From the NCBI RefSeq assembly GCF_014229245.1, contig NZ_JAARZJ010000004.1, positions 62,001 through 126,000 of the forward strand: DNA of 64,000 nt, read 5' to 3'. This document shows, piece by piece, positions 8,632 through 18,240 of the stretch (position 1 is the first letter of the stretch; every line of letters begins with the position of its first letter). The stretch comes from Listeria farberi. Its GTDB lineage: Bacteria > Bacillota > Bacilli > Lactobacillales > Listeriaceae. The position numbers and the translations under genes were made by a program. The notes below the pieces were generated by a model. The model was not told the origin of the DNA and made no database searches. It worked only from the letters and a program-made list of their open reading frames with translations.

Positions 8632-9686
8632 TCGTTTTCCACGTCCTTTTTCGCAACAAGTGGGATTTTTATTTCTACGCTAGTTCCTCGTCCTTTAAAG
8701 CTAATTATTTTAATAGTACCACCAAATTCAGCGACTCGTTCACGCATATTTTGTAAACCGTATGAACCTTGACGTACATTATCCATATCGAATCCTACCC
8801 CGTCATCGACTACTTTCATTACCGCTAAATTATCCATCGTTACTAAACGTACTTCTAATAATTTAGCCTTAGAGTGACGTAAAGTATTCGATAGCAATTC
8901 TTGAACAATCCGGAATAAATGATCTTCAATGCCTTTTTGCAAATTAATATCTTCAATTTGCCATTCGACTTCGATAGGTAATTTGGTTGTTAGTTCTTTT
9001 AATAATTGTTCTATACCCGTTTTTAATGACTTTCCTTCAAGCTGCGTTGGTCGCAGATGAAGTAATAGTGCACGCATCTCAGATTGAGATTCATTTACGA
9101 TAGACTCTACCATTTTTAATTGCTTTTGCATGGCTTTAGTTGCGCTTTTTTCGCTTTGTTCATTTAAGGCAGATAATAACATCATCGCAGCGAACAGTTG
9201 TTGACTCACAGAATCATGTAACTCGCGCGCAATCCGGTGACGCTCTTCTGACAAAATAGCTTCTTTCGTTTGACCACTTGATTCAGCGCGATCACTTGCG
9301 AGCTTCTGGGTCAGAATCGTTTGTGCTTTCATCTTATCACGCAAACGGTCAATTTGCTTATAGACTTGCTGTACTTCTAAAAAAGTTTCATCTTCTTCGC
9401 TCGTAATCTTTTTTTCTAAATCACCTTGACTTAGAAGCCGAATAGAGAAGTCAATTGACTCAAACTTTTGTTTAACAAAATAGCCAAGTATGCCACCAAT
9501 GATTAAACCAATCGAAATAGCTGTCAGTGGTACAAAGACGACAAAAGGAATGTAAAATATTTTTTGTTCAATTAAGATTTTGTACCATGAACCTTCACTA
9601 AAAAAATAGTATCCAACCGTACCAATAGTTGTTGCAATAAGTAGCAACCCTGAGCAGACTGCCATCATTAGCTTCGAAAAACTCAT
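8628..9686 (-). CDS. liaS: LiaS sensor histidine kinase
   Basis: A 352-residue HisKA_3-type kinase: two membrane helices (about 8-28 and 45-68) with a very short outer loop, a HAMP-like linker, the phospho-acceptor block [17 protein letters not shown] (His about 155), and an HATPase domain with N-box LLSNTLRHS and G-boxes DDGVGFDM and [11 protein letters not shown]. The small outside loop marks an intramembrane-sensing kinase, held off by LiaF in related species. It overlaps liaF and liaR by four bases on each side. Confidence 0.93.
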   Translation of the reverse strand: MSFSKLMMAVCSGLLLIATTIGTVGYYFFSEGSWYKILIEQKIFYIPFVVFVPLTAISIGLIIGGILGYFVKQKFESIDFSIRLLSQGDLEKKITSEEDETFLEVQQVYKQIDRLRDKMKAQTILTQKLASDRAESSGQTKEAILSEERHRIARELHDSVSQQLFAAMMLLSALNEQSEKSATKAMQKQLKMVESIVNESQSEMRALLLHLRPTQLEGKSLKTGIEQLLKELTTKLPIEVEWQIEDINLQKGIEDHLFRIVQELLSNTLRHSKAKLLEVRLVTMDNLAVMKVVDDGVGFDMDNVRQGSYGLQNMRERVAEFGGTIKIISFKGRGTSVEIKIPLVAKKDVENE

Positions 9687-10396
9687 AACCTGATCACCTC
9701 TAAATCTCCGAAGATAACAGACGTCATGATTTTCACTTTTCGTGCGGAACTTTCGTAATTATCTGAGTAGACCTTGATACTATTATTTTGTATAGTAGTA
9801 CTTTCTTTATCATATTGGATATTTCCGAAAATTGCTGAATGTTCAATGCAAATACCAATGTCAAATGGAACAAGTATGCGGATTTTTCCGGATACACTCC
9901 GTATCATGATAATACTTTCGCCAGTTGGAAGAACTGTATTTCCCAAATCCAGAATCGTATCACCTATACCTGTTTGAATATTAATATCATCCCATTCGTA
10001 AACAACATCTAATATTCGCTGATTACCAAACCACTGATTACGGATAAATTTATCTGTGCAATCAATTTTGCTATCCGGCTCTCTCGTCTTAAGCATTAAT
10101 AGTTGGGGTGCCCGCTTTCGGCTTATATAGTGAATAATCGCATAAATACCTGCAACAACAAGTCCTACTTTAAAAGTAGTTGTAAGCAGTACTGCAATAA
10201 TGATAAATACGATACCGATAAACAGTGAGTTTTTTGCGCTTTTTTTCGTGGCGCTTGCTTTTCTTGATGTGAAAATGAAGAATATTCCGAGTGCAAATAA
10301 AATGAGTAGCTCCCACTGGAATAACATCTCAAGTCCAACACCAACAATAATCGCAATTAAAAATATAAAAACAACCGAGCTTTCCATTTTTTTCAA
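9683..10396 (-). CDS. liaF: LiaF membrane inhibitor of LiaRS
   Basis: A 237-residue protein with about four N-terminal membrane segments (residues 5-105) and a soluble C-terminal beta-rich DUF2154/LiaF domain (DDINIQTGIGDTILDLGNTVL, then a repetitive beta pattern to the end). LiaF inhibits LiaS in the absence of envelope stress. The start is TTG at 10396: GGAGG lies nine bases upstream, whereas the ATG three codons later would be 18 bases away. First gene of liaF-liaS-liaR-ktrC. Confidence 0.9.
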   Translation of the reverse strand: MKKMESSVVFIFLIAIIVGVGLEMLFQWELLILFALGIFFIFTSRKASATKKSAKNSLFIGIVFIIIAVLLTTTFKVGLVVAGIYAIIHYISRKRAPQLLMLKTREPDSKIDCTDKFIRNQWFGNQRILDVVYEWDDINIQTGIGDTILDLGNTVLPTGESIIMIRSVSGKIRILVPFDIGICIEHSAIFGNIQYDKESTTIQNNSIKVYSDNYESSARKVKIMTSVIFGDLEVIRL

Positions 10397-10471
10397 GCTG
10401 ACACACCTCCTTAAGTCATTCTTTAGACAAAGTTATTTCTCGATTTTTCGCTACTTTGTACAGCTGTGTAT

Positions 10472-10512
10472 ATTATAGCCAGGATTTGCTAGTAGAAACA
10501 AACCGCGCTAGT
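10472..10512 (-). promoter_or_regulatory. lia operon promoter with repeated ACTAGC element
   Basis: On the minus strand TATAAT (10472-10477) with TTGTTT (10496-10501) 18 bp upstream. ACTAGC occurs twice, at 10488-10493 and 10507-10512, with a 19-bp period, one copy inside the spacer and one just upstream of the -35. This could be the operator for LiaR autoregulation, but that is inference. Confidence 0.5.
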
Positions 10513-10531
10513 TGGAACAATCTCTACTACT

Positions 10532-11404
10532 TTAGTCGGATGTCTCTTCTGTTAACTTAGTAATTATTCCATTTTCTTGTGTAATTCGTCTTGCTTTTAA
10601 AAGTGTGCCAATTGCGCGTTTAAATTGCGCCTTACTAATTCCGAATTTAGCGCGGATAGCATCTGGATCAGATTTATCCCCAAACGGCATCTCCCCGCCA
10701 ACACTTCGTAAATAAGTTAAAATCATTTCCGCATCATCATTTAATACTTCATGCGCTCTCCCACGTAGTGATAAATTAAGTGAGCCATCTGGTTTCACAG
10801 CAATAACGCGCGCTTTGACGCGTTCCCCCATCCTAGGTTCAGCAGTCCGTTCACTTTCATGAATAAAGCCAATATGGAAATCATCCGTAAAGACAAAGGA
10901 ACCTACTTTCAGTAAACGATAAATGATCCCTTCCACATTTTGGTTAAAAAGCGTTTGTTCTGCTCGAACAGCAATTGCACGGAATTGTTCTTCTTCAGCA
11001 AGTACTCCCCACACCCGATTTTCTTCGTCTACTCGAAGTGCAATCATCACCCTACCTTCTTTTTTGGGCCATAAGTGGGGTAATGCAGGCAAATCATCTA
11101 ATGATACAACGACATCTTTTTCAATACCGATGTCCACAAATACACCTAGATGTTTACGTACTTCGGTTACTGTTCCCCAGCCGTAGTGTCCAACTTGAAT
11201 TTTTGGAATAATTGTTGTTGCGCGGATTTCTCGGTCATAGTCAACAAAAATAAATGCTGTTACTTCATCTCCAACAGCAAGGTCTGTTTCATGTGTATTT
11301 GATTTAGATAAAAAAACAGTTACTTCATTTTTTTCTAGGAGCCAACCTGTTTCTTTGATTTCTTTTACTGTCATTACTTGGCTTTTGCCAATATAGTTAT
11401 TCAT
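10532..11404 (-). CDS. cvfB: CvfB-like S1-domain RNA-binding protein
   Basis: A 290-residue protein made of S1-like OB folds (for example VGHYGWGTVTEVRKHLGVFVDIG around residues 71-95 and GERVKARVIAVKPDGSLNLSL around 190-210) and a C-terminal winged-helix part (IRAKFGISKAQFKRAIGTLLK). This is the CvfB/YitL family, an RNA-binding protein affecting virulence gene expression in Staphylococcus. AAGGTGG seven bases upstream supports ATG 11404. It lies between cutC and the lia operon on the same strand; no clear terminator separates it from the lia promoter. Confidence 0.88.
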   Translation of the reverse strand: MNNYIGKSQVMTVKEIKETGWLLEKNEVTVFLSKSNTHETDLAVGDEVTAFIFVDYDREIRATTIIPKIQVGHYGWGTVTEVRKHLGVFVDIGIEKDVVVSLDDLPALPHLWPKKEGRVMIALRVDEENRVWGVLAEEEQFRAIAVRAEQTLFNQNVEGIIYRLLKVGSFVFTDDFHIGFIHESERTAEPRMGERVKARVIAVKPDGSLNLSLRGRAHEVLNDDAEMILTYLRSVGGEMPFGDKSDPDAIRAKFGISKAQFKRAIGTLLKARRITQENGIITKLTEETSD

Positions 11405-11483
11405 TTTTTTCCACCTTTATTTTAAGAATAGTCTTGTTTCATTATAACGTATCTAAGCTCGTAAGGCTACCTGCTTTGTAGCA

Positions 11484-12179
11484 TCAATCTTGGTTAATAT
11501 AATGATTTAAAGTATCTATTTTTTCTTTTAAAATATCTTTTGCGAAATCATTCTTTTCTCTAGCAGCACTTCCTACATGATACTCTGTATGATTTAGTGT
11601 TCCTTGAAAAGTAGCAATGTTTTCCGGTTTAACGCCACTTCCAACTAGAATTTTAAATGAATCTGGGGTCTCTTTACTGTCATTTATCCACCTTTTAAGG
11701 CGTGGCAAGGAATCAAGTGCACTAGACGTTCCACCTGAAGTTAATAATTGATTAATCTCTTGGCCATATGTACGTAAAACTTGGTAGCTTGCTTCAATAT
11801 CTTTTGTTGCTTCTAGGGCACGATGAAAAGTAAGGTCTAAATCGCCTTTCCAACCGATCACTTTTTCTAGAAGTTCCTGATCGATGTTTCCGTCTTCAGT
11901 GATTCCACCATAAACGATGCCTTTGACTCCAACTTCTTTTGCAAGTTCAATATCTCGTTCCATTACAATTCTAGCAGGCTCATCATATACAAACGAAAAA
12001 CTGTGAGGGCGAATCATCATCATCGCTGGAAGTTTTGAAGCACGCACTATTTCTTTAATAGCACCGTAACTAGGCGTTAAGCCACCTTCACTTATAGCAG
12101 AGACCACTTCCATTCTATTTGCGCCGTATTTTTCCGCTAAATATGCATCTCTAGGATTTTGAACTATCACTTCTAACAT
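11484..12179 (-). CDS. cutC: CutC family protein (TIM barrel)
   Basis: A 231-residue CutC-family TIM barrel with the characteristic N-terminal LEVIVQNPRDAYLAEKYGANRME, then SEGGLTPSYG, MMMIRPHSFSFVY, and the C-terminal LVGSGVKPENI and EYHVGSAAR. CutC was first linked to copper tolerance in E. coli, but the reaction is not established. AAAGGAG nine bases upstream supports the ATG. It precedes cvfB by about 80 bp. Confidence 0.92.
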   Translation of the reverse strand: MLEVIVQNPRDAYLAEKYGANRMEVVSAISEGGLTPSYGAIKEIVRASKLPAMMMIRPHSFSFVYDEPARIVMERDIELAKEVGVKGIVYGGITEDGNIDQELLEKVIGWKGDLDLTFHRALEATKDIEASYQVLRTYGQEINQLLTSGGTSSALDSLPRLKRWINDSKETPDSFKILVGSGVKPENIATFQGTLNHTEYHVGSAAREKNDFAKDILKEKIDTLNHYINQD

Positions 12180-12243
12180 TCATTTTCGCTCCTTTTAATA
12201 CTAATTACCTTCATTCTACCCTTTTAACACGCAAATGAATACT

Positions 12244-12286
12244 AAAAAATCCATGAAAAGAAAATTAGCTTCTCATGGATTTTTTA
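12244..12286 (-). terminator. Terminator after the EIIA gene
   Basis: AAAAATCCATGA (12245-12256) pairs with TCATGGATTTTT (12273-12284), symmetrical enough to work on both strands. Confidence 0.88.
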
Positions 12287-12290
12287 CTTA

Positions 12291-12782
12291 TTATTTTAAG
12301 CTTGTAGTAAATACTTCTGTTTTCCCAGCAATCGTGTCCCTAACTGCCTTAAAATCAAAATCGTATTTGCCCTCTGAACTATTAGTTACAACCATAGGAA
12401 CCACTGTGCTCGCGGCATTTTTCTTGATAAAATCAAAGTCTGCTTCCACGATTGGATCTCCTACTTTTACTTTATCACCAACATTTACTAACACGTTAAA
12501 ACCTTCTCCGTTTAGTGCTACCGTTTCCAAACCGATATGAACGAGGATTTCTTGTCCCATATCAGTACGGATACCAAAAGCATGTTTCGTTTCTGCAAGT
12601 TGAATGATTTTCCCATCAACTGGTGCAACGATAGTGCCGCTTTCTGGTTTAATCGCAATACCTTCACCCATCATCTTTTGATTAAAAACTGGATCTGGAA
12701 CATCCTCTAATGCAATAAATTGTCCAGTCACATGAGCAAATACAGTTTCATTTTTACTTTTTTTCAAGAATTTTTTAAACAT
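12291..12782 (-). CDS. Free-standing PTS glucose-type EIIA component
   Basis: A 163-residue EIIA(Glc) domain (PTS_EIIA_1) with the conserved PVDGKIIQLAET, HAFGIRTDMGQEILVHIG (catalytic His in LVHIG, with the partner His before FGIR), and KVGDPIVEADFDFIKK. It accepts phosphate from HPr and passes it to one or more sugar EIIB domains; no EIIB/C gene is next to it. The start is ATG 12782, with AGGAGG about eight bases upstream. It stands alone between gbuC and cutC with terminators on both sides. Confidence 0.9.
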   Translation of the reverse strand: MFKKFLKKSKNETVFAHVTGQFIALEDVPDPVFNQKMMGEGIAIKPESGTIVAPVDGKIIQLAETKHAFGIRTDMGQEILVHIGLETVALNGEGFNVLVNVGDKVKVGDPIVEADFDFIKKNAASTVVPMVVTNSSEGKYDFDFKAVRDTIAGKTEVFTTSLK

Positions 12783-12835
12783 CCATCTTCCTCCTAGCAA
12801 ATTCATCAATTAACTATTATTTTACCTTTTTAATG

Positions 12836-12890
12836 AAAAAAAGGCACGGAGAAAGTATCAAGTATAGATTGAACTTCTTCATGCCTTTTT
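12836..12890 (-). terminator. Terminator after gbuABC
   Basis: On the minus strand GGCATGAAGAAG pairs with CTTTCTCCGTGCC (imperfect, long loop), flanked by A-run and followed by eight T. Confidence 0.8.
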
Positions 12891-12896
12891 CAAAGT

Positions 12897-13799
12897 TTAT
12901 TTACTTGTTTTTAAATCTTCAATGGAGTTAATATTTTCCATGTATTTTGGCACTGCTAAGCCGATTTTCGCACCTTTTAAGTTCGGTCCTAAATCTTCAA
13001 ACTTTCCTTTGTAATCTTTGTAGTAGATTCCAGAAGTGTTTGGTAGCCATGCAGCGACCATTCCGTCTGCCGCATCGGTTGCGACAGATGCCCACATTGG
13101 TTGAATTTCCATTGCTTGAATGGTTGGTTCATAGCCAACTTGTTTTAAAGCTTCTGCAACAACATTAGTAGAGGCAATTTCTGAATCCCAAGCTACATAA
13201 GTAAGTTTGATTTCATCGCCATCTACTTTTTCTACGCCATCGGTCCATTTTGCTACTTTTTCCGGATTGTTTTTAATCCATTTTTTAGCAGCTTCTTCTG
13301 GGTCTACGCCGTCATTAACTTCTAGCATTACTTCAGACATATCTTCAGCAGTCCAGAAGAAATTATCTAGCACTTTGTAGGCAGAAGGCTTTTCTTCTTT
13401 CAACCCTTTGCGGACAATTGTGTGGATATTTTCAGCGTTTCCAAAAACATTTTTAGGGTCATCTAAAAATTTCAAGTCGAATTTTGTGAACATCCAGTGA
13501 GGTGTCCATCCAGTCACAACAATCGGGCGCTTATCTTTCATCGCTTTTTGTAGTGTACTAGTCATAGCAGCAGTCGAACTTGTTTGTAACTGCCAATTAT
13601 CATCATCTAAATGATAATCTTTAATCGCATTTTGTGTTGCAAGCATAATTCCTGCTCCAGCATCAATTCCTGTGATTGTATAATTGATTTGTTCGCCTAA
13701 ATCTTTTTTCGCGTCATAAGGAGCAAGGGTTGTCCCGCAGGCTGCTAAAGTGAAAATAAGCATAGCCAAAACTGCAGTGGTGATTAATTTTTTTAGCAA
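12897..13799 (-). CDS. gbuC: Glycine betaine ABC transporter substrate-binding lipoprotein
   Basis: A 300-residue OpuAC-type solute-binding protein. The N-terminus is a lipoprotein signal (lysines, hydrophobic stretch, lipobox LAACGTT, Cys at about 21). Tryptophans in WTPHWMFTKFD and WDSEIAST and in MQPMWASVA probably form the aromatic betaine cage. It captures glycine betaine outside the cell and delivers it to GbuB. It is 13 bp downstream of gbuB and ends at a strong terminator. Confidence 0.95.
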   Translation of the reverse strand: MLKKLITTAVLAMLIFTLAACGTTLAPYDAKKDLGEQINYTITGIDAGAGIMLATQNAIKDYHLDDDNWQLQTSSTAAMTSTLQKAMKDKRPIVVTGWTPHWMFTKFDLKFLDDPKNVFGNAENIHTIVRKGLKEEKPSAYKVLDNFFWTAEDMSEVMLEVNDGVDPEEAAKKWIKNNPEKVAKWTDGVEKVDGDEIKLTYVAWDSEIASTNVVAEALKQVGYEPTIQAMEIQPMWASVATDAADGMVAAWLPNTSGIYYKDYKGKFEDLGPNLKGAKIGLAVPKYMENINSIEDLKTSK

Positions 13800-13812
13800 T
13801 CTACTCTCCTCC

Positions 13813-14661
13813 TTATTCTGATTTCGCTTTTTTATTGAAAGCTTGTGTCAGACGGTCTAGGATGATTGCTACGATAACAATCGCAATCCCAGCTACAAAT
13901 CCGCCACCAGCGTCATTTCGTCCTACTGCAAAGTAAACACGTGTTCCAAGTCCCATTGCACCAATCATCGAAGCAATTACGACCATGGAAAGTGCTAACA
14001 TGATACTTTGGTTAATCCCAGCCATCATGGTCGATTTCGCCATTGGTAGCTGCACTTTCCAAAGTTTTTGCCAAGGTGTCGAACCAAAAGAATCTGCCGC
14101 TTCAACAAGCTCTGTCGAAACTTGGCGAATACCTAAATTAGTCATACGAACAGTTGGGGGCATTGCGAAAATAACAGAAGCGACTACCCCTGGAACCATC
14201 CCAATTCCGAAAAATGCTACGGCTGGAATTAAATATACAAAGGCAGGCATTGTTTGCATAAAGTCAAGCACCGGTTTAAAGATGCTTTCGACGATACCGC
14301 TTTTCGCCATCCAAATACCAAGTGGAACCCCAATAACAAGTGCAATTAAACTACTTGTAAGGACAAGAGTCAGCGTTTGAGTCATATCACGCCAGAAATC
14401 TAAGTTCCAAATTAATAGTAAGCCGACCACTTCAAAAATAATTAATCCCCATTTTTTCCCTTTACGATTAACCCAGAAAGTCCCAAATACTAGTAAAATA
14501 ATAAATAACCATGGTGGAACTAAGTCGAATACCCATTGGAATGCATCCACAATTCCGCCAATGATATTAGTAATTACATTAAAAAATCCTTCAAATTGCG
14601 TTAAGCCATCAACTAATTTGTCAATCCAACTAGCTAATGGAATCGTTGGAATATTAGGCAT
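13813..14661 (-). CDS. gbuB: Glycine betaine ABC transporter permease
   Basis: A 282-residue ProW/OpuAB-type permease with about six to seven membrane segments and the BPD_transp_1 coupling loop EAADSFGSTPWQKLWKVQLPM (conserved E-A-A-x-x-x-G). It forms the membrane channel of Gbu, an osmo- and chill-activated betaine uptake system in Listeria. Its start lies eight bases inside the 3' end of gbuA, which implies translational coupling. Confidence 0.95.
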   Translation of the reverse strand: MPNIPTIPLASWIDKLVDGLTQFEGFFNVITNIIGGIVDAFQWVFDLVPPWLFIILLVFGTFWVNRKGKKWGLIIFEVVGLLLIWNLDFWRDMTQTLTLVLTSSLIALVIGVPLGIWMAKSGIVESIFKPVLDFMQTMPAFVYLIPAVAFFGIGMVPGVVASVIFAMPPTVRMTNLGIRQVSTELVEAADSFGSTPWQKLWKVQLPMAKSTMMAGINQSIMLALSMVVIASMIGAMGLGTRVYFAVGRNDAGGGFVAGIAIVIVAIILDRLTQAFNKKAKSE

Positions 14662-15847
14662 TAACGTTCACCTCGTTTCCAGAAAGTGCGGCCAGAACAG
14701 ACCCGCGAATAATAATTCCTTTTAATTTTCCATCTTCGGTTACAGCAATTGGAATCGTTGTAGTTGATATCGTATCCATTATCTCTGCAAGTGGTGTATC
14801 CGGACCAGTTGTCGGTACATCGCTGTGTAAAGCACTTTCAAGCGAAGTAATATTTTCTTTTACAAGTTTAGATACTTCTGCTGCATGGACAATTCCAACG
14901 AGCTCACGGTTACGTTTTACGACAAATACACTAGATGTGCCAGCTTCACGCATCCGTTTTAAAGCAACACGAGGGCCATCTTTTTCAAAATTAACGATTT
15001 CTGGGCGTATCATTACGTTGCTCGCTGTATAAACTTTGGAACGGTCTACATCTTCAATGAATTTTTCTACATATTCATTTGCTGGATGTGCCAGAATTTC
15101 TTCTGGGGAACCTGTTTGAACAACAGAACCATCACGCATAATCATAATGTGATCGCCAATACGAAGCGCCTCATCCAAGTCATGCGTAATAAAGATAATC
15201 GTTTTCTTCATTTTATCTTGTAAATCTAGTAATTGATCTTGCATATCTTTTCTGTTAAGTGGGTCAAGTGCAGAGAAAGCCTCATCCATTAACAAAATAT
15301 CTGGATTGTTAGCAAGTGCTCTCGCAAGCCCTACACGCTGCTGCATCCCACCAGAAAGTTGGGAAGGATATTGTTCGCCGTAACCAGCTAAACCAACAAG
15401 TGCAAGCGATTCTGCTGCATTTTTCTCACGTTCTTCTTTGTTCATTCCTTGAATTTCAAGCCCGTATTCAACATTACGGTTAATCGTTCTATTTGGAAAT
15501 AAACCAAAATTTTGGAAGACCATGCTCATGCTTTTCCTTCTAACTTCCAAAAGTTCTTTTTTATTTAAACTAGAGAGTTCTTTTCCGTCCAGCCAAATTT
15601 TTCCGCTCGTAGGCTCAATTAGACGGTTTAAAAGTCGTACCAAAGTTGACTTCCCACTACCAGAAAGCCCCATTATAACGAAAATTTCTCCTTCTTCTAC
15701 GCTAAAAGATGCTTTATTAACACCAATAGTCGCCCCTGTTTCTTTCAAAATTTCTGTTTTCGATTTCCCTTGAGAAAGTAAAGAAGATGCTTTAGAAGCC
15801 TTTTTTCCAAAAATCTTCGTTAGTTCTTCCACTTTAATCTTGCTCAA
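14654..15847 (-). CDS. gbuA: Glycine betaine ABC transporter ATPase with CBS domains
   Basis: A 397-residue ATPase: Walker [10 protein letters not shown] (about 74-82), Q-loop [10 protein letters not shown], signature LSGGMQQR, Walker [14 protein letters not shown]-loop ITHDLDE, then two CBS repeats (about 275-397), which in OpuA-type transporters sense ionic strength or bind c-di-AMP. The start is TTG 15847 with AAAGGGGA eight bases upstream. First gene of gbuABC. Confidence 0.95.
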   Translation of the reverse strand: MSKIKVEELTKIFGKKASKASSLLSQGKSKTEILKETGATIGVNKASFSVEEGEIFVIMGLSGSGKSTLVRLLNRLIEPTSGKIWLDGKELSSLNKKELLEVRRKSMSMVFQNFGLFPNRTINRNVEYGLEIQGMNKEEREKNAAESLALVGLAGYGEQYPSQLSGGMQQRVGLARALANNPDILLMDEAFSALDPLNRKDMQDQLLDLQDKMKKTIIFITHDLDEALRIGDHIMIMRDGSVVQTGSPEEILAHPANEYVEKFIEDVDRSKVYTASNVMIRPEIVNFEKDGPRVALKRMREAGTSSVFVVKRNRELVGIVHAAEVSKLVKENITSLESALHSDVPTTGPDTPLAEIMDTISTTTIPIAVTEDGKLKGIIIRGSVLAALSGNEVNVNA

Positions 15848-16007
15848 AATAAAATCCCCTTTCTTTTTTAAATTGAATTATTTACTAGGCAAAAATTCGG
15901 CCCATATCGCTTTAAAAAAAAGCAATAACATTTATCATTGTACACAAGTTTCACATTAGTTTCACATCATACAGTTTGATTTGCGCTATTTTGCACATTT
16001 GAGAAAG

Positions 16008-16047
16008 CGCCTCCATCTTACTACAAGAATGGCTAGCGGTTTTTTTA
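16008..16047 (+). terminator. Isolated terminator-like hairpin
   Basis: CCATCTT (16013-16019), loop ACTAC, AAGAATGG, with an outer CGC/GCG pairing, followed by GTTTTTTT. No plus-strand gene lies upstream; the nearest one is more than 10 kb away. It may end a short transcript arising from the gbuA promoter region. Confidence 0.5.
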
Positions 16048-16137
16048 AATTTTTTTAATAAAATTAACTTTTTTTGCTAAAAACGAATCTTTTTCAGTGA
16101 AAATTTATTTCTTATAACAGCATTTTTGTGAAATTTT

Positions 16138-16146
16138 TGTTAGAAT
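16138..16146 (+). promoter_or_regulatory. Extended -10 promoter for mscS
   Basis: TGT followed by TAGAAT (16141-16146), about 35 bp before the start. The -35 is weak. Confidence 0.5.
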
Positions 16147-16181
16147 AGAAAAGGACATTTCATTAGGAAGGGGGAGATGAA

Positions 16182-17063
16182 ATGGATGGAGAACTTTCAA
16201 AGGATGTGGACCAGAAGATGAATTTACTCAAAAAGTGGTTCAGTTCTATTGACTGGGACCAATTTTGGAATCATATTATTTCAGTTGGAATAAAAATTGC
16301 CATTTTAATTGCTCTTTATTTTATTTTCCGCGTGGTTGGTAATAAAATTATCCGTAGTTTCTTCCGCAAATATCGGCAACAACAAGCAGTTTCTGTTGGG
16401 CGCGCGGATACATTAGAAAGCTTAATTTCTAATTTTTACGGCTATGTTTTATTCTTCACTTTTGCGATTTTATTATTACAGAACTTTATGGATGTTACAG
16501 CGATTATTGCAAGTGCTGGGGTGGCGAGTTTAGCAATTGCATTTGGCGCACAAGGACTTGTTAGTGATGTTGTAACTGGATTCTTTATTTTACTTGAACG
16601 ACAACTGGATGTTGGTGATACGATTACTATTGGACTAGTCAATGGAACGGTTGAAGCACTTGGACTTAGAACAACACAGGTACGTGATTTTGATGGCACG
16701 CTTCACTTCATTCCTAACAGACAGATTATGATTGTTAGTAATCATTCACGCGGTAATATGCGAGTGATGGTGGACATTCAAATTAGTCCACATGAAGATC
16801 CAGAAAAAGCAATCAAAATTATTGGTGAAGTTTGTGACGTTGCTGCGAAAGAAAACAAAAATATTGTAGAGCCTCCTGTTGTATTAGGCGTACAAAACAT
16901 TGATGCAACAAACATGATTATTCGTGTAGTAGGTAAAGCAGTGAACGGTGAGCAGTATTCTGTTCAACGTGACTTACTAAAAGATATTCGTGAAGCACTT
17001 GCAGAAAATGAAATCGAATTGCCACTTAATTTTGTCAGCACATTTGGACCGAATAATAATTAA
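16182..17063 (+). CDS. ykuT: Small-conductance mechanosensitive channel (MscS family)
   Basis: A 293-residue protein with three membrane helices (about 30-55, 83-105, 110-140). The pore-lining third helix has the Gly/Ala pattern GVASLAIAFGAQGLVSDVVTGF. Behind it is the beta domain with FEGTV-like segment VNGTVEALGLRTTQVRDFDG and IPNRQI. The channel opens under membrane tension to release osmolytes. GGGGGAG precedes the ATG. It faces away from gbuA; in Bacillus an mscS homologue (ykuT) also lies beside ykuR. Confidence 0.93.
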   Translation: MDGELSKDVDQKMNLLKKWFSSIDWDQFWNHIISVGIKIAILIALYFIFRVVGNKIIRSFFRKYRQQQAVSVGRADTLESLISNFYGYVLFFTFAILLLQNFMDVTAIIASAGVASLAIAFGAQGLVSDVVTGFFILLERQLDVGDTITIGLVNGTVEALGLRTTQVRDFDGTLHFIPNRQIMIVSNHSRGNMRVMVDIQISPHEDPEKAIKIIGEVCDVAAKENKNIVEPPVVLGVQNIDATNMIIRVVGKAVNGEQYSVQRDLLKDIREALAENEIELPLNFVSTFGPNNN

Positions 17064-17108
17064 AAAGACGTAAATTCACTACTTCAATGAGTGAATTTAC
17101 GTCTTTTT
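17062..17108. terminator. Bidirectional terminator, mscS / ykuR
   Basis: A perfect 19-bp stem: AAAAAGACG..TTCACT (17062-17080) and its complement (17090-17108) around a 9-base loop. Both stop codons are within or beside it. Confidence 0.92.
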
Positions 17109-18222
17109 ATTTACTTTCCAAAAATTGGATTAATACATCAATTGCAAAAGGGATCGCTTCTTCTTTTGGATTTAGTTTCGCATGATGCAAACTGTATTCT
17201 GAATCTACTCCCAACCAAAACATAAATCCTTTAATTTCAGATAAAAAGTAACCAAAATCTTCCCCCGTCATCGCTGAGCGGGCTGGCACATAGCTTTCAG
17301 GATAATGTTCTTCCAAAAAGTGAATAAATTCTTCCGTTTCAGCTGGATCATTGTCTACTTGGTAATAATCCGAACCAGGAAGAAATTCAACTTCGCATTG
17401 GTAGGCTTCTTCCCACCCTTTTGCCAGTTGTTTCAAACGAGTCCAAACGATTCCCATTGTTTCCGGGGAGAGCGTCCGAATGGTTCCATCTAAATAAGCA
17501 GTTTCTGCAATAACATTTTGGATTTCTCCGCCGTGAATGCGTCCGATTGTTATAACCGCGCTATCCATTGGATCAATATTCCGGCTTATAATTGTTTGCA
17601 TTTGCCCAACAAACGCGCTTGCTGCAACTACCATATCATTCGCCAAATGCGGATATGCCGCGTGCCCACCTTTTCCCTTAAAGGAGATAAAGAGTTCTGA
17701 GGTATTGGCAAATAGTAAACCAGGCTTAACCGCAATTTCTCCAACTTTATATTCTGGCGCGATATGAAGTCCGTAAATACTATCTGGTCGCCACTCGGTA
17801 AATTCAGCGCTTTCCATGATAGGTTTTGCCCCCCCAGGACCTTCTTCAGCAGGTTGGAACACGAAGAGCAAGTTATCTTTGAGTGGTTTACTCGCGAAAT
17901 GTGTCAATACTCCAAGCGCAATACTCATGTGTATATCGTGACCACAAGCATGCATATTACCAGCATGTTTTGATTCAAAAGGAAGACCCGTTTCTTCTGT
18001 AATCGGTAGTGCATCAATATCGGTACGATAACCAATCGTTTTTTCAGGCTTAGTTCCTTTCACTAATACTAAAATCCCTGTACGCCATTTTTTCACTTCT
18101 AAATGTTCGTTCGGTAATTTGCTAATATAATCGAGTAAATAGGCTTGTGTTTTTAGCTCTTTATAACCTGTTTCAGGAATTTGATGTAAATCACGTCGAA
18201 TGGCAATAAATTCATTTAACAT
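17107..18222 (-). CDS. ykuR: N-acetyldiaminopimelate deacetylase (M20 family)
   Basis: A 371-residue M20D metallopeptidase-type enzyme: [14 protein letters not shown] near the N-terminus, metal ligands in [27 protein letters not shown] (catalytic and metal Glu), [11 protein letters not shown], and a dimerisation domain [18 protein letters not shown]. It removes the acetyl group from N-acetyl-LL-diaminopimelate in the acetylase branch of lysine and peptidoglycan precursor synthesis. AAGGAG nine bases upstream supports ATG 18222. It lies just downstream of dapH but beyond a terminator-like hairpin. Confidence 0.92.
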   Translation of the reverse strand: MLNEFIAIRRDLHQIPETGYKELKTQAYLLDYISKLPNEHLEVKKWRTGILVLVKGTKPEKTIGYRTDIDALPITEETGLPFESKHAGNMHACGHDIHMSIALGVLTHFASKPLKDNLLFVFQPAEEGPGGAKPIMESAEFTEWRPDSIYGLHIAPEYKVGEIAVKPGLLFANTSELFISFKGKGGHAAYPHLANDMVVAASAFVGQMQTIISRNIDPMDSAVITIGRIHGGEIQNVIAETAYLDGTIRTLSPETMGIVWTRLKQLAKGWEEAYQCEVEFLPGSDYYQVDNDPAETEEFIHFLEEHYPESYVPARSAMTGEDFGYFLSEIKGFMFWLGVDSEYSLHHAKLNPKEEAIPFAIDVLIQFLESK

Positions 18223-18240
18223 GGCGATTCTCTCCTTCTA

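Larger units (their letters stand above)
15848..16181. other. Divergent intergenic region gbuA / mscS
   Basis: 334 bp without a gene. On the minus strand TACAAT about 120 bp upstream of gbuA is a possible -10, with no good -35; Gbu is known from literature to have sigma-A and sigma-B promoters, but I could not place a convincing sigma-B site. On the plus strand an extended -10 precedes mscS. Between them is an isolated terminator-like hairpin. Confidence 0.6.

Noticed and set aside
13985-14380. A 131-codon open frame opposite gbuB
   Set aside because: Antisense shadow of the permease gene, no start signals.
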